Shown here: in pieces, positions 1 through 6,510 of the stretch | Layout: each line of letters starts with the position of its first letter | Numbering within the stretch: position 1 is the stretch's first letter | IMG/VR virus record: IMGVR_UViG_3300005613_000065 | Span: 1 to 62,467 of that record | Strand: one strand, 5' to 3' | DNA from: a virus | Length of the DNA: 62,467 bases | Made by a program: the position numbers and the translations under genes | Notes under the pieces: generated by a model | Database searches by the model: none | What the model was told of the DNA's origin: nothing | What the model saw: the letters and a program-made list of their open reading frames with translations, nothing else

Positions 1-25
1 ACCTTTTGGATTGAGGAAAATTATT

Positions 26-262
26 ATGAAAAAACTCAAATACAAAAAACAGAATGAACATCTAGAACTCTTTGCTGATGATATTCAGAAGATTGTAGAG
101 TCCTTTGCCCGTGAAGGTTATGAGGTATCTCCAGAAGATGCCTGCTCTGCTTGGATGGAATATTCCGACGCATACTGTGCTGGGTGGTTGTGTATGGGTA
201 AAAGTGGATTGACACCAGCAATAATCGAAGAACTAATGAAGTATTTTGAGGAGGAAAACTGA
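26..262 (+). CDS. Small protein of unknown function
   Basis: A 78-residue acidic protein that I do not recognise. The start at 26 is chosen over an upstream codon because GAGGA lies about 8 bases before it. Its stop overlaps the next start (ATGA at 259-262 region), so it is translationally coupled to the following gene. The central part is rich in aromatic and cysteine residues (WMEYSDAYCAGWLCMG). The operon probably begins left of the window. Confidence 0.65.
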   Translation: MKKLKYKKQNEHLELFADDIQKIVESFAREGYEVSPEDACSAWMEYSDAYCAGWLCMGKSGLTPAIIEELMKYFEEEN

Positions 263-486
263 TGACTACGAAAACCTGGCAAGTAATGAATTCTTTGGAA
301 GAAGCATTTAGTGAAATCACTGCTTTTGGATTTATGCTGGAACAACTCCAAGAAGCAGTAAATGCTAATGATGCTCGGCAGATTGTTGACATCACAGCAG
401 CACTGAATGCTTTCTATCCAGTTTATACTAACAACTGGGATAAGAAGTTTAAGATTGCTTGGAATGAGGTGATGAATGATAAATAG
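262..486 (+). CDS. Small helical protein, paralog of 5886-6227
   Basis: A 74-residue protein of unknown function, coupled by a 1-base overlap to the gene before it. It aligns along its length with the protein at 5886-6227: both have an N-terminal VMN-LE-AF-ITA/T block, then L---LQ-A-, then I-D-T-A---F-PV and a C-terminal basic helix. Its last codons run into a GATAAATA late-promoter sequence (478-485), so the endonuclease cassette starts exactly at its stop. Confidence 0.7.
   Translation: MTTKTWQVMNSLEEAFSEITAFGFMLEQLQEAVNANDARQIVDITAALNAFYPVYTNNWDKKFKIAWNEVMNDK
478..485 (+). promoter_or_regulatory. Late promoter (GATAAATA), outer copy of endonuclease cassette 1
   Basis: Matches the T4-type late -10 consensus NATAAATA and overlaps the stop codon of the preceding gene. 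RNA from here would include the 5' arm of the inverted repeat and meet the terminator at 517-540 after about 40 nt. Confidence 0.5.
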
Positions 487-516
487 TATTACCTATAGGT
501 CGCATTATAGGTAGAG

Positions 517-540
517 AGGGAGCAGAAATGCTCCTTTTCT
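517..540 (+). terminator. Intrinsic terminator
   Basis: Stem GGAGCA/TGCTCC with a GAAA tetraloop, extended by A-T and G-T pairs, followed by TTTTCTT. It closes the operon ending at 486 and lies inside the inverted repeat. Confidence 0.8.
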
Positions 541-542
541 TG

Positions 543-550
543 TATAAATA
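543..550 (+). promoter_or_regulatory. Late promoter TATAAATA, inner copy, for endonuclease 1
   Basis: Perfect match to the T4 late consensus, 26 bases before the ATG at 576 and inside the loop of the inverted repeat. Confidence 0.75.
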
Positions 551-575
551 GTATTGCGACCTATAGAGTAGAACT

Positions 576-1175
576 ATGACTTCACAAAGTCCAAGAATAT
601 ACTTGTATAAAATAACCTTTGAAGAAGTTCCTTACTATTACTATGGGATAAAGAAGGAAAAATACTTCAATCAAGAATATTGGGGTTCTCCAAAGACAAA
701 CAAGTGGTGTTGGGAACTTTATACTCCAAAAAAGCAAATATTAGAAATATTTGATTTTAGTGATGAAGGTTGGATAGAAGCACAAGAAGTTGAAAAAAGA
801 GTAATAAAACCATTCCATAATGTTGATAAATGGTGTCTTAATGAAAATTGTGGTGGCAAAATTTCCCTTAAAGTATTAAGAGAAACTGGTAAAAAGTGTG
901 GTAAAAACGGTGGGTTAATTGGTGGAGAATTGTCATATAAAATGAAAGTGGGCATACATGCAAGAAGTAAAGAACAAAAGATTGAAGATGGAAAAAAAGG
1001 TTATAGTAATGGTCTTGCTTCTATGACAAAAGAAGAAAGGCAAAAAATAGTAGTAAAAACAAACTCTCAAAAATGGATGTGCCTTGAAACTGGGTATATT
1101 ACAACTTCTGGACCACTCACGTTATATCAAAACAAAAGGGGTATAAACACTTCTAAAAGAAAACTAATAGAATAA
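576..1175 (+). CDS. GIY-YIG-type homing endonuclease 1
   Basis: A 199-residue protein. The N-terminus has a degenerate GIY-YIG core (YLYKI at residues 9-13 and YYYYG at 20-24), YWGSP near 35-39, and a Glu-rich helix (EAQEVEKRVI) followed by NVDKWCLNEN, as expected for the catalytic Glu/Asn region. The usual catalytic Arg is not evident. The middle carries KEE/Gly-rich DNA-binding repeats and the C-terminus a KWMCLETGYI...YQ--RGI-TS motif shared with the paralog at 4411-5100. The first ~45 codons and ~95 upstream bases are almost identical to that paralog, so this is a recently duplicated free-standing cassette. Expression is probably late (see 493-566). Confidence 0.8.
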   Translation: MTSQSPRIYLYKITFEEVPYYYYGIKKEKYFNQEYWGSPKTNKWCWELYTPKKQILEIFDFSDEGWIEAQEVEKRVIKPFHNVDKWCLNENCGGKISLKVLRETGKKCGKNGGLIGGELSYKMKVGIHARSKEQKIEDGKKGYSNGLASMTKEERQKIVVKTNSQKWMCLETGYITTSGPLTLYQNKRGINTSKRKLIE

Positions 1176-1196
1176 GGACACTTCCCAAACTGGGAC

Positions 1197-1225
1197 AAGG
1201 GCACTTGAAAACAGGTGCCCTTTCT
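1197..1225 (+). terminator. Hairpin terminator overlapping a promoter
   Basis: An 11-bp stem with one G-T pair (1197-1207 with 1212-1222), an AAAA loop and a short T run. It closes endonuclease 1. The -35 box of the next promoter (TTGAAA, 1205-1210) lies inside the hairpin. Confidence 0.6.
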
Positions 1226-1233
1226 GGTATGAT
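1205..1233 (+). promoter_or_regulatory. Sigma70-like promoter
   Basis: TTGAAA (1205-1210), 17-bp spacer, TATGAT (1228-1233). It would start the operon at 1258. The block closely resembles the promoter at 5107-5135 downstream of endonuclease 2. Confidence 0.7.
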
Positions 1234-1257
1234 ACTCTCATACACACAAAAACCGAA

Positions 1258-1485
1258 ATGACCCTCTTTGAGAAAACCATTCCCAAAATGTCTTACGACA
1301 TTCAATATCCCAAAGAATGGGCAAAAGAACATTTCTCTTATGGAGAGCATAGTGATACTCTAACATACATTTCAGAAGATAGTGGAGAAACCATTTGTAG
1401 TCGTTCGTTGATTATGCTTCTTCATCAAATGAATGAACGCATTTATGAACTTGAAAGTGAAATCCGACAACTCAAAGGAGAATGA
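1258..1485 (+). CDS. Small acidic protein, C-terminal coiled coil
   Basis: A 75-residue protein of unknown function, first gene after the promoter at 1205. A second ATG at 1288 is an alternative start. The C-terminus (MNERIYELESEIRQLKGE) is a heptad-like helix, so it may dimerise. It overlaps the SD of the next gene. Confidence 0.65.
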   Translation: MTLFEKTIPKMSYDIQYPKEWAKEHFSYGEHSDTLTYISEDSGETICSRSLIMLLHQMNERIYELESEIRQLKGE

Positions 1486-1487
1486 AA

Positions 1488-1694
1488 ATGACCGAACAGA
1501 AACTTATTGAACTCTGGGGAGATGGAACCCAATTTGGAATGACTGAACTTGGTGCTGGTGTAATGACTGGTGCTCTCACTAATTCCTTCCGTGAGGTTGC
1601 TGTAAAGTTTGCTCTTGTAGTTGCTGATAAAGCATATGATATTGGTTATCATATTGGAGTTGAAAGTGTAAGGTCTGGTATTCTTGGAGATTGA
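1488..1694 (+). CDS. Small protein of unknown function
   Basis: A 68-residue protein. The start at 1488 is preferred over 1482 because AAGGAG at 1474-1479 is then at normal spacing. It contains a Gly/Ala-rich helical segment (AVKFALVVADKAYDIGYHIG) but no domain I recognise. Confidence 0.6.
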   Translation: MTEQKLIELWGDGTQFGMTELGAGVMTGALTNSFREVAVKFALVVADKAYDIGYHIGVESVRSGILGD

Positions 1695-1736
1695 CTTATG
1701 CCCACGATAAATGGAACAACTAATGAGGACTGACAA

Positions 1737-1967
1737 ATGAAACTAAATGATGAAGCACTAATTACTCTGTGGATTGTGTTTGGATTTACTCTTATTCTTT
1801 CTTTACTATGTGGTGGGTTTTATGTTAGTATTCAGAAACAAAGTTTGTATAAGCAAACTTATAACAAATCTATGGAGTGTCGTATTGCTTTCAAAGGTGG
1901 AAGTCCAACAGAAGTAAATTCTTATTGTGGTGAAATTCCTAAACTTGGAGATTTTGTAGTAAAATGA
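1737..1967 (+). CDS. Small single-pass membrane protein
   Basis: A 76-residue protein with one hydrophobic segment (about residues 9-30), then a polar tail with two cysteines. Orientation is uncertain. It overlaps the next gene by 4 bases (ATGA). Confidence 0.65.
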   Translation: MKLNDEALITLWIVFGFTLILSLLCGGFYVSIQKQSLYKQTYNKSMECRIAFKGGSPTEVNSYCGEIPKLGDFVVK

Positions 1968-2164
1968 AGTTATCAGCACACGAATTAGCAGTTATTATTG
2001 ACACAATCAACCAGTCTCTAAAGGTATCAAATTGGAGTGGTTATTATACTCAAAAATCAAGGGAGAGTGTAAGGGATTTGATTTCCATGATTATGGATGA
2101 AATGAGTGTAGAAGTCATCACAGACAAACCAAACTTCACAATTGATGCTGACACAGGTATTTGA
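1964..2164 (+). CDS. Small helical protein, paralog of 2465-2653
   Basis: A 66-residue protein of unknown function. It shares an N-terminal L-VI-DT----L, a central Y---SRE-V and a C-terminal I---M-VE pattern with the protein at 2465-2653, one gene away, so the pair looks like a local duplication. Confidence 0.65.
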   Translation: MKLSAHELAVIIDTINQSLKVSNWSGYYTQKSRESVRDLISMIMDEMSVEVITDKPNFTIDADTGI

Positions 2165-2165
2165 G

Positions 2166-2465
2166 ATGACTGAAATGACTTTGATATCTGATAGTGAAGA
2201 TGTTTATAACAACTTCATAAAAATTAAAAAAGCATCAGAAGAAATTCTCCAAAAACATAAGAAATCCACAGAAAAATTTAGTGGAGAAACTTATGGTGAT
2301 TTGGATGTTGTGGATGTTTATGTATCTTATCATATGGATGGAGATATTCATTATCATATTTTGATTGAAGAGTGTTCTCCAACTGCTTATGATTTTTGTA
2401 AGTTTATGGTAGAATGTCTCAAAGACAAACTTGGGTTTTATGTGAATGTGGAGTGTGAATGGTGA
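2166..2465 (+). CDS. Small protein of unknown function
   Basis: A 99-residue protein lying between two paralogs. The start at 2166 directly follows the upstream stop. Predicted mixed alpha/beta with aromatic strands (VVDVYVSYHMDGDIHYHILIEE). Its stop overlaps the next ATG (2463-2467). Confidence 0.6.
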   Translation: MTEMTLISDSEDVYNNFIKIKKASEEILQKHKKSTEKFSGETYGDLDVVDVYVSYHMDGDIHYHILIEECSPTAYDFCKFMVECLKDKLGFYVNVECEW

Positions 2466-2653
2466 TGACTAGACCAACTTTGAATGCTCTTGACCTAATG
2501 GTAATCACAGATACTTTGAGGAGAACTCTTTCTATTGCTAGATTTGAGAATGTTCTTGGTGGATATTCAAAAGAAGCAAGAGAGAATGTTTCTAATAAAG
2601 TTCAGGATATTTTGAGAACTATGGAATTATCTGTGGAGAATACTGATGACTGA
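2465..2653 (+). CDS. Small helical protein, paralog of 1964-2164
   Basis: A 62-residue protein of unknown function. The start at 2465 overlaps the previous stop. It resembles 1964-2164 along most of its length, and its C-terminus overlaps the next gene by 8 bases. Confidence 0.65.
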   Translation: MTRPTLNALDLMVITDTLRRTLSIARFENVLGGYSKEARENVSNKVQDILRTMELSVENTDD

Positions 2654-2810
2654 AAATTATTATAACGATTACCCAAACGAACCTATTGGTGGTCGTAATC
2701 CTTATTATCGTTGTTCTTATTGTAAGATTAGTGACCCACAAATCAACGGACAACTAAAAAATCACGCAGAATGGTGTGAGTATCGCATAGAAATGGAGGC
2801 ACGGAAATAA
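2646..2810 (+). CDS. Tiny zinc-finger-like protein
   Basis: A 54-residue ORF with CSYC, then a 15-residue spacer, H and four residues later C (C-X2-C...H-X4-C), a plausible zinc-binding finger. It overlaps the gene before by 8 bases and the next by 1 base (taATG), which supports real translation. Confidence 0.6.
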   Translation: MTENYYNDYPNEPIGGRNPYYRCSYCKISDPQINGQLKNHAEWCEYRIEMEARK

Positions 2811-2992
2811 TGAAAGTTTATGATTACCGAATTGAAGAGAAACTTAATGTGGATACTATGAAACAACCTGTGTATCATTATGTTGAATACCATCCATCAT
2901 ATTGCTGTCCCAAATGTGGAGAACAAATCGGTTGGTTGGGAGGATTTTTTAACTTCTTTATTCCAAATTATCATAGGTGTGAAAATGAATAA
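2810..2992 (+). CDS. Small protein with CPKCG zinc-ribbon half
   Basis: A 60-residue protein with CCPKCGEQIGW near residue 32 and a terminal H-R-C, probably one metal site. A hydrophobic GGFFNFFIP stretch lies between the ligand pairs. Function unknown. Overlaps both neighbours. Confidence 0.6.
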   Translation: MKVYDYRIEEKLNVDTMKQPVYHYVEYHPSYCCPKCGEQIGWLGGFFNFFIPNYHRCENE

Positions 2993-3185
2993 ACCTTATT
3001 TGCTGATTGCTGGAGACAATTATTACCCTGATGGTGATACTGGTGATTGGGTTGGGTGTTTCTCTACCTATGAGGAAGCAAAGGCACAAGTAGAACCCAG
3101 AAAAACCAACGGATATACTGTAAATGGTCGGGATTGGGGTTGTGATTGGTATGAGATTATAGACCTTCGTGAATGGACTGAATGA
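2985..3185 (+). CDS. Small conserved-looking phage protein
   Basis: A 66-residue protein starting YLLIAGDNYYPDGDTGDWVGCF, with a Tyr-Glu-Glu-Ala motif and a WYEIIDL end. The pattern is familiar from small proteins of unknown function in cyanophages (from memory, not searched). The start at 2985 is chosen because it overlaps the previous gene and follows GTGTGA. Confidence 0.65.
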   Translation: MNKPYLLIAGDNYYPDGDTGDWVGCFSTYEEAKAQVEPRKTNGYTVNGRDWGCDWYEIIDLREWTE

Positions 3186-3334
3186 TGATTGAAATGATTA
3201 AAACTCTACTTAAATTCTTATACTCAAAAGAAATAGAAGTTGCTCCTGGTGTTTTTTGGTTGGGTGGAGTATTATATGAGAACAGAAACCGACCAACGAC
3301 ACCACCACCACTTAAATTGAAGACCTCAAAATGA
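3182..3334 (+). CDS. Tiny protein of unknown function
   Basis: A 50-residue ORF with an aliphatic middle (GVFWLGGVLYE) and a proline run (TTPPPLKL). It is kept because both ends overlap neighbours by 4 bases. Confidence 0.5.
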   Translation: MMIEMIKTLLKFLYSKEIEVAPGVFWLGGVLYENRNRPTTPPPLKLKTSK

Positions 3335-3483
3335 CTGAATACAACTATCCAAAATGGGAAGAGGTTTATACAAACGAACTTACTCTTCAAGCACTCTTTG
3401 AGAAACTTATTGATGTTGAAAATGGACTGAAAGATGGGATTTATGAACTTGACCAAAGAATTGAGAAGTTAGAAGAACGATGA
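3331..3483 (+). CDS. Tiny coiled-coil protein
   Basis: A 50-residue ORF. The C-terminal half is a heptad-rich helix (LDQRIEKLEER). It overlaps the previous gene by 4 bases (ATGA) and is followed by another ATGA overlap at 3480. Confidence 0.55.
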   Translation: MTEYNYPKWEEVYTNELTLQALFEKLIDVENGLKDGIYELDQRIEKLEER

Positions 3484-3679
3484 CTGACGAACAACTACTC
3501 AATTCACTACAAGGAACTATGGCAACGATTGGCCTGTATTCAATAAAAAAGAAGCAATTGATGAGTATCGTATAGATACGATTGAGGAACGACTTACTCG
3601 TATTGAAGATAAAATTGATTTACTCATTACTCAACTCAAAATAAAGTTTTATAAGAAAAATGATGGGACATCCAGATGA
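3480..3679 (+). pseudogene. Probable frameshifted small coiled-coil gene
   Basis: The frame opened by the ATGA at 3480 reads MTDEQLLNSLQGT and then continues in a doubtful frame to a stop at 31 residues. Near 3520 a different frame takes over and encodes YGNDWPVFNKKEAIDEYR followed by a charged coiled coil ending at 3679. Adding one base near 3520 would join the two into one sensible ~65-residue protein. This is either a real frameshift mutation, a sequencing error or programmed slippage. Confidence 0.5.
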
Positions 3680-4313
3680 TATTATACTCACAAATCCCTC
3701 AAAGATGTTTGAGTATGAAAGATTAGCAAGAAATATTGATAATTGTGAGAATGTAGAGGAACTACAGATTTCACTCAAAGGTATGTTAAAGTTGTATATG
3801 AAACAACAAGAAGTAACGGCATCAGTATTAAAAGAGAAGGTGAAAGAAACCGCACAAGAACGGGGAGAACGACTTCATAAAGATGTGGAAAGAGTTGTGA
3901 AGGAGAGTGTGAAATGGTGTGAGGAAAATCCCGATAAAGACCCATTAGATTGGTTGAAACCTCAAACACCAGAAGAAATTGAGAAATCATTAAGGGAAGC
4001 ATTTAGAGAGGCACAAAAAACAGAAAAGTGGAAAGAAATTCAAAAATTGATTGATGAAGAAGATAATGATAAGAACTTCAAGAATTCTCTTGACATTATC
4101 AAAGAATGGGGAGAGAAGAATAAACCACCTACTCTAAAAGAACTCTTGTGGGAATGGTGGGAGGACATTTTTACTGTTGATAGTGATTTAGATGCTGATG
4201 CTTCTATTGATGTTCTGGTAGATAAGATTGAGGAATTTCTCCCAAAAGAACACGAAACTAACAGTCATAAATGGAATGAGTGTATTAGAACAATCAAGTC
4301 CAAGTTGAGGTAG
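3660..4313 (+). CDS. Highly charged helical protein of unknown function
   Basis: A 217-residue protein, almost entirely Glu/Lys/Asp/Trp-rich helix after a short N-terminal segment (MMGHPDDIILTNPSKMFEYERL). It has several W-E/W-K motifs (KWCEENPDKDPLDWLKP, LLWEWWEDIF). No domain recognised. A second ATG at 3663 is equally possible. It ends at the second endonuclease cassette. Confidence 0.65.
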   Translation: MMGHPDDIILTNPSKMFEYERLARNIDNCENVEELQISLKGMLKLYMKQQEVTASVLKEKVKETAQERGERLHKDVERVVKESVKWCEENPDKDPLDWLKPQTPEEIEKSLREAFREAQKTEKWKEIQKLIDEEDNDKNFKNSLDIIKEWGEKNKPPTLKELLWEWWEDIFTVDSDLDADASIDVLVDKIEEFLPKEHETNSHKWNECIRTIKSKLR

Positions 4314-4320
4314 ATAAATA
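4313..4320 (+). promoter_or_regulatory. Late promoter (GATAAATA), outer copy of cassette 2
   Basis: Starts inside the stop codon of the previous gene, exactly as at 478 for cassette 1. Confidence 0.5.
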
Positions 4321-4351
4321 ATAATGCCTGTAGGTCGCATTATAGGTAGAG

Positions 4352-4374
4352 AGGGAGCAGAAATGCTCCTTTTC
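4352..4374 (+). terminator. Intrinsic terminator
   Basis: GGAGCA/TGCTCC with a GAAA loop and TTTTCTT, identical to 517-540. Confidence 0.8.
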
Positions 4375-4377
4375 TTG

Positions 4378-4385
4378 TATAAATA
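4378..4385 (+). promoter_or_regulatory. Late promoter TATAAATA, inner copy, for endonuclease 2
   Basis: Perfect T4-type late -10, 26 bases before the ATG at 4411, inside the inverted-repeat loop. Confidence 0.75.
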
Positions 4386-4410
4386 ATATTGCGACCTATA
4401 GAGTAGAACT

Positions 4411-5100
4411 ATGACTTCACAAAGTCCAAGAATATACTTGTATAAAATTACCTTTGAAGAAGTTCCATATTACTATTATGGTGTAAAGAAGGAAGATTAT
4501 TATAATCAAGAGTATTGGGGTTCTCCAATAACTAATAAATGGTGTTGGGAATTTTATACACCAAAGAAGCAGATATTGGAGGTTTTTGATTATACTGATG
4601 AAGGTTGGTTGGAAGCACAAGAGGTTGAAAAAAGATTAATACAACCAGTTTTTAATACTGATAAGTGGTGTCTTAATGAAAATTATAGTGGTGTAGTTTC
4701 TTTAGAATGTCTCATAAGAGGTGGAAAAATTGCTGGAAATAAAAATAAAGAATTGAGGAGAGGAGTTTGTGGAATAACAAAAGAAGAAAGAAGTATAATA
4801 TCAAAAATAAATTATGAAAATGGTATTGGTATTGGTGGAATGGACTATGAAAAAAGAATTGAAATAGGAAAAAAAAGTGCTGCGAAAAATAAAAAGAATG
4901 GAGTTGCTATATTTGCTCTTACAAAAGAACAATTAAGTAATCAAGGTAAAAAAGGTGGAGCAAAAGCAGCAAAGATTATACACAATCAAAAGTGGATGTG
5001 TCTTGAAACTGGTTATATTTCAACTTCTGCTGGTGTTGTTTCTTATCAAAAAGGTAGAGGCATAGATACTTCACGGAATAATAGAAGAAAATTATCATAA
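4411..5100 (+). CDS. GIY-YIG-type homing endonuclease 2
   Basis: A 229-residue paralog of 576-1175. The N-terminus (YLYKI, YYYYG, YWGSP, WCLNEN) is nearly identical at DNA level, the middle is longer and carries two or three TKEE/L--QGKKGG-type DNA-binding repeats, and the C-terminus again has KWMCLETGYIST...YQ-GRGIDTS. The middle diverges far more than the ends, as expected if target-recognition repeats are exchanged. Probably expressed late. Confidence 0.8.
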   Translation: MTSQSPRIYLYKITFEEVPYYYYGVKKEDYYNQEYWGSPITNKWCWEFYTPKKQILEVFDYTDEGWLEAQEVEKRLIQPVFNTDKWCLNENYSGVVSLECLIRGGKIAGNKNKELRRGVCGITKEERSIISKINYENGIGIGGMDYEKRIEIGKKSAAKNKKNGVAIFALTKEQLSNQGKKGGAKAAKIIHNQKWMCLETGYISTSAGVVSYQKGRGIDTSRNNRRKLS

Positions 5101-5106
5101 AAGAAC

Positions 5107-5135
5107 TTGACTTCAGGTGTCCTTTGTGGTATAAT
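5107..5135 (+). promoter_or_regulatory. Sigma70-like promoter
   Basis: TTGACT (5107-5112), 17-bp spacer, TATAAT (5130-5135), the best-matching sigma70 promoter in the window. The -35 box lies in a small hairpin (ACTTGA/TCAGGT). Drives the operon beginning at 5158. Confidence 0.8.
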
Positions 5136-5157
5136 AATTTTATAATTGAAAGAGACG

Positions 5158-5385
5158 ATGCCCGATTATAATCTACCAGATAAAGATGATGCTCCGTGGT
5201 TGGATACAACTTATGATGGTTTCAACGAAGAAGCACCGAATGGTGATTACATCAAGTCTTATCCACTTATCAATCGTGTAGAGGTGATCGGTAAGAATGG
5301 ACGAGAGTTTGTTCAATATGACTGCTCTAATGTTCAAATATCAGAACAAGACAACGGACGCACACTTAAGGTATTTTTATCGTGA
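5158..5385 (+). CDS. Small acidic protein of unknown function
   Basis: A 75-residue protein beginning MPDYNLPDKDDAPWLD. The start at 5158 is chosen because the upstream in-frame ATG (5146) is too close to the promoter and GAGA precedes 5158. C-terminal half looks like beta strands (VEVIGKNGREFVQYDC). Confidence 0.65.
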   Translation: MPDYNLPDKDDAPWLDTTYDGFNEEAPNGDYIKSYPLINRVEVIGKNGREFVQYDCSNVQISEQDNGRTLKVFLS

Positions 5386-5432
5386 CTGAACCATTCTATC
5401 GTTTCTTTGTAGTAGATTATTTTGCAACTTGA
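5382..5432 (+). pseudogene. Remnant of the FFVVD-type gene (see 6276)
   Basis: A GTG-initiated 16-codon frame overlapping the previous stop reads ...YRFFVVDYFAT, close to the first residues of 6276-6509 (KYFFVVDHFVP). It then hits a stop, so it looks like the truncated head of a second copy. Confidence 0.4.
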
Positions 5433-5444
5433 ACTAATAAAACT

Positions 5445-5633
5445 ATGGAAGAGTATCCCGATTATAAAAATCTTTTTCAATATATTGAAGATTTGACCAG
5501 ACGAATTGAAATTCTTGAAGAAGAAAATATTGCAACAACAAATGAATTGTATCGTCTTGAGAATTCATTGGAATCTCGTATTGACATTTTAGCATCAGAG
5601 TGTCATAATACTGGAAAATGCTGTAATTCCTAA
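5445..5633 (+). CDS. Small coiled-coil protein
   Basis: A 62-residue protein, mostly a long heptad helix (residues ~12-50) ending in a Cys pair (GKCCNS). Function unknown. It overlaps the next gene by 1 base. Confidence 0.6.
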   Translation: MEEYPDYKNLFQYIEDLTRRIEILEEENIATTNELYRLENSLESRIDILASECHNTGKCCNS

Positions 5634-5884
5634 TGACAACTAAAGCACAACAAGCAAAAGAGGAGTTTTTATATCCAACTCCTCCAATGAATCCAGATGG
5701 TGATATGAGTTTTCTGGATATTGCAATGATTAATAATCTCAATAATTTTTCTCATCACGTCTCATATCTGACCAATATGGCAATTGGTGGAAAAATAAAA
5801 TCAGAAGATGCATATCAAGAAATTAAAAAACTTTATAAGGCAATGAAAGAATCACATAAATCACTCAAAGGTTCCTGGTTTTAA
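5633..5884 (+). CDS. Small helical protein of unknown function
   Basis: An 83-residue protein with a Pro-rich N-terminus (YPTPPMNPDGDMSFLDIAM) and a helical C-terminus (EDAYQEIKKLYKAMKESHKSLKG). No domain recognised. The TAATG junction couples it to 5445-5633. Confidence 0.65.
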   Translation: MTTKAQQAKEEFLYPTPPMNPDGDMSFLDIAMINNLNNFSHHVSYLTNMAIGGKIKSEDAYQEIKKLYKAMKESHKSLKGSWF

Positions 5885-5885
5885 T

Positions 5886-6227
5886 ATGAAATCATCAGAT
5901 TATTCTAAGAAATTATCAGTAATGAATGAACTTGAAGATGCATTTAATCAAATTACAACAATTCATTTTCTGTCTGATGCTTTACAAAAAGCAATTGATG
6001 AGGACGACGCAGCAACAATTATTGATACTACTGATGCAATTCAATCATTTCTTCCAGTTTTTCAGTCTGTTTTTAGAGATAAGTTCAAAAATGCCCGAAA
6101 AGAAGTTCTTCATCGAGAAAACATAACCAGTCCTGTTGTAAATGGTATCAAAGTTAATTCTTATATCAATTATGATGAAATTTTGAAATATCATGAGCCA
6201 AAAGATCTTCTGGCACAAGATACTTGA
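5886..6227 (+). CDS. Small helical protein, paralog of 262-486
   Basis: A 113-residue protein. Residues ~10-80 match 262-486 (VMNELEDAF-QIT, then LQ-AI, then IIDTTDAI--F-PVFQ). It has an extra ~30-residue tail. Function unknown. A promoter overlaps its stop codon. Confidence 0.65.
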   Translation: MKSSDYSKKLSVMNELEDAFNQITTIHFLSDALQKAIDEDDAATIIDTTDAIQSFLPVFQSVFRDKFKNARKEVLHRENITSPVVNGIKVNSYINYDEILKYHEPKDLLAQDT

Positions 6228-6252
6228 CAAATCATATTTTATGAGTTATATT
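6224..6252 (+). promoter_or_regulatory. Sigma70-like promoter
   Basis: TTGACA (6224-6229), 17-bp spacer, TATATT (6247-6252). Followed by CAGGAG and the ATG at 6276. Confidence 0.75.
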
Positions 6253-6275
6253 ATAAAAGTAAATTACAGGAGTCA

Positions 6276-6509
6276 ATGAAATACTTTTTTGTTGTCGATC
6301 ATTTTGTACCATTTCCAAGTTCAGAATATGGCGGTTTGTGGAATGTCATCGCATCTGATACTGAAGAATGTTTTGATCTCATTGTATCAGAAGATGATGA
6401 TATGTATCCTGAACATTATGGGAAACTGAGAGAGAATATTGAGAAGGCGAATAAATATCAACTAGCAGACGAACTAGAGTCTCAAGTTGTAGAGTCATTC
6501 CTTACCTAA
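6276..6509 (+). CDS. Small acidic protein of unknown function
   Basis: A 77-residue protein beginning MKYFFVVDHFVPFPSSEYGG, with a clear SD (CAGGAG) after the promoter at 6224. Probably a small alpha/beta fold. A truncated relative lies at 5382-5432. Confidence 0.7.
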   Translation: MKYFFVVDHFVPFPSSEYGGLWNVIASDTEECFDLIVSEDDDMYPEHYGKLRENIEKANKYQLADELESQVVESFLT

Positions 6510-6510
6510 T

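Larger units (their letters stand above)
493..566 (+). promoter_or_regulatory. Inverted repeat enclosing terminator and late promoter, upstream of endonuclease 1
   Basis: The arm CTATAGGTCGCA (493-504) is the exact reverse complement of TGCGACCTATAG (555-566). The loop holds an intrinsic terminator (517-540) and a late promoter TATAAATA (543-550). The 3' arm ends 9 bases before the ATG at 576 and so would pair over the start region in any RNA entering from upstream. RNA started at 543-550 would lack the 5' arm. The same design occurs at 4328-4401, 11664-11745 and 8380-8438. Confidence 0.75.
4328..4401 (+). promoter_or_regulatory. Inverted repeat enclosing terminator and late promoter, endonuclease 2
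   Basis: The arm CTGTAGGTCGCA (4328-4339) pairs with TGCGACCTATAG (4390-4401). Compared with cassette 1, one A has become G in the 5' arm, which turns an A-U pair into G-U and keeps the helix. The loop again holds the GAAA-loop terminator and TATAAATA. The 3' arm ends 9 bases before the ATG at 4411. Confidence 0.75.

Noticed and set aside
1698-1733. An 11-codon frame between 1694 and 1737
   Set aside because: Too short, and nothing but an ATG supports it.
2880-3185. Longer frame beginning inside 2810-2992
   Set aside because: The extra N-terminus overlaps the zinc-ribbon gene in another frame. The ATG at 2985 gives a sensible protein and a normal overlap.
576-5100. Group I introns carrying the endonucleases
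   Set aside because: The genes lie between complete ORFs and I found no conserved intron core (P, Q, R, S) or split exon around them.
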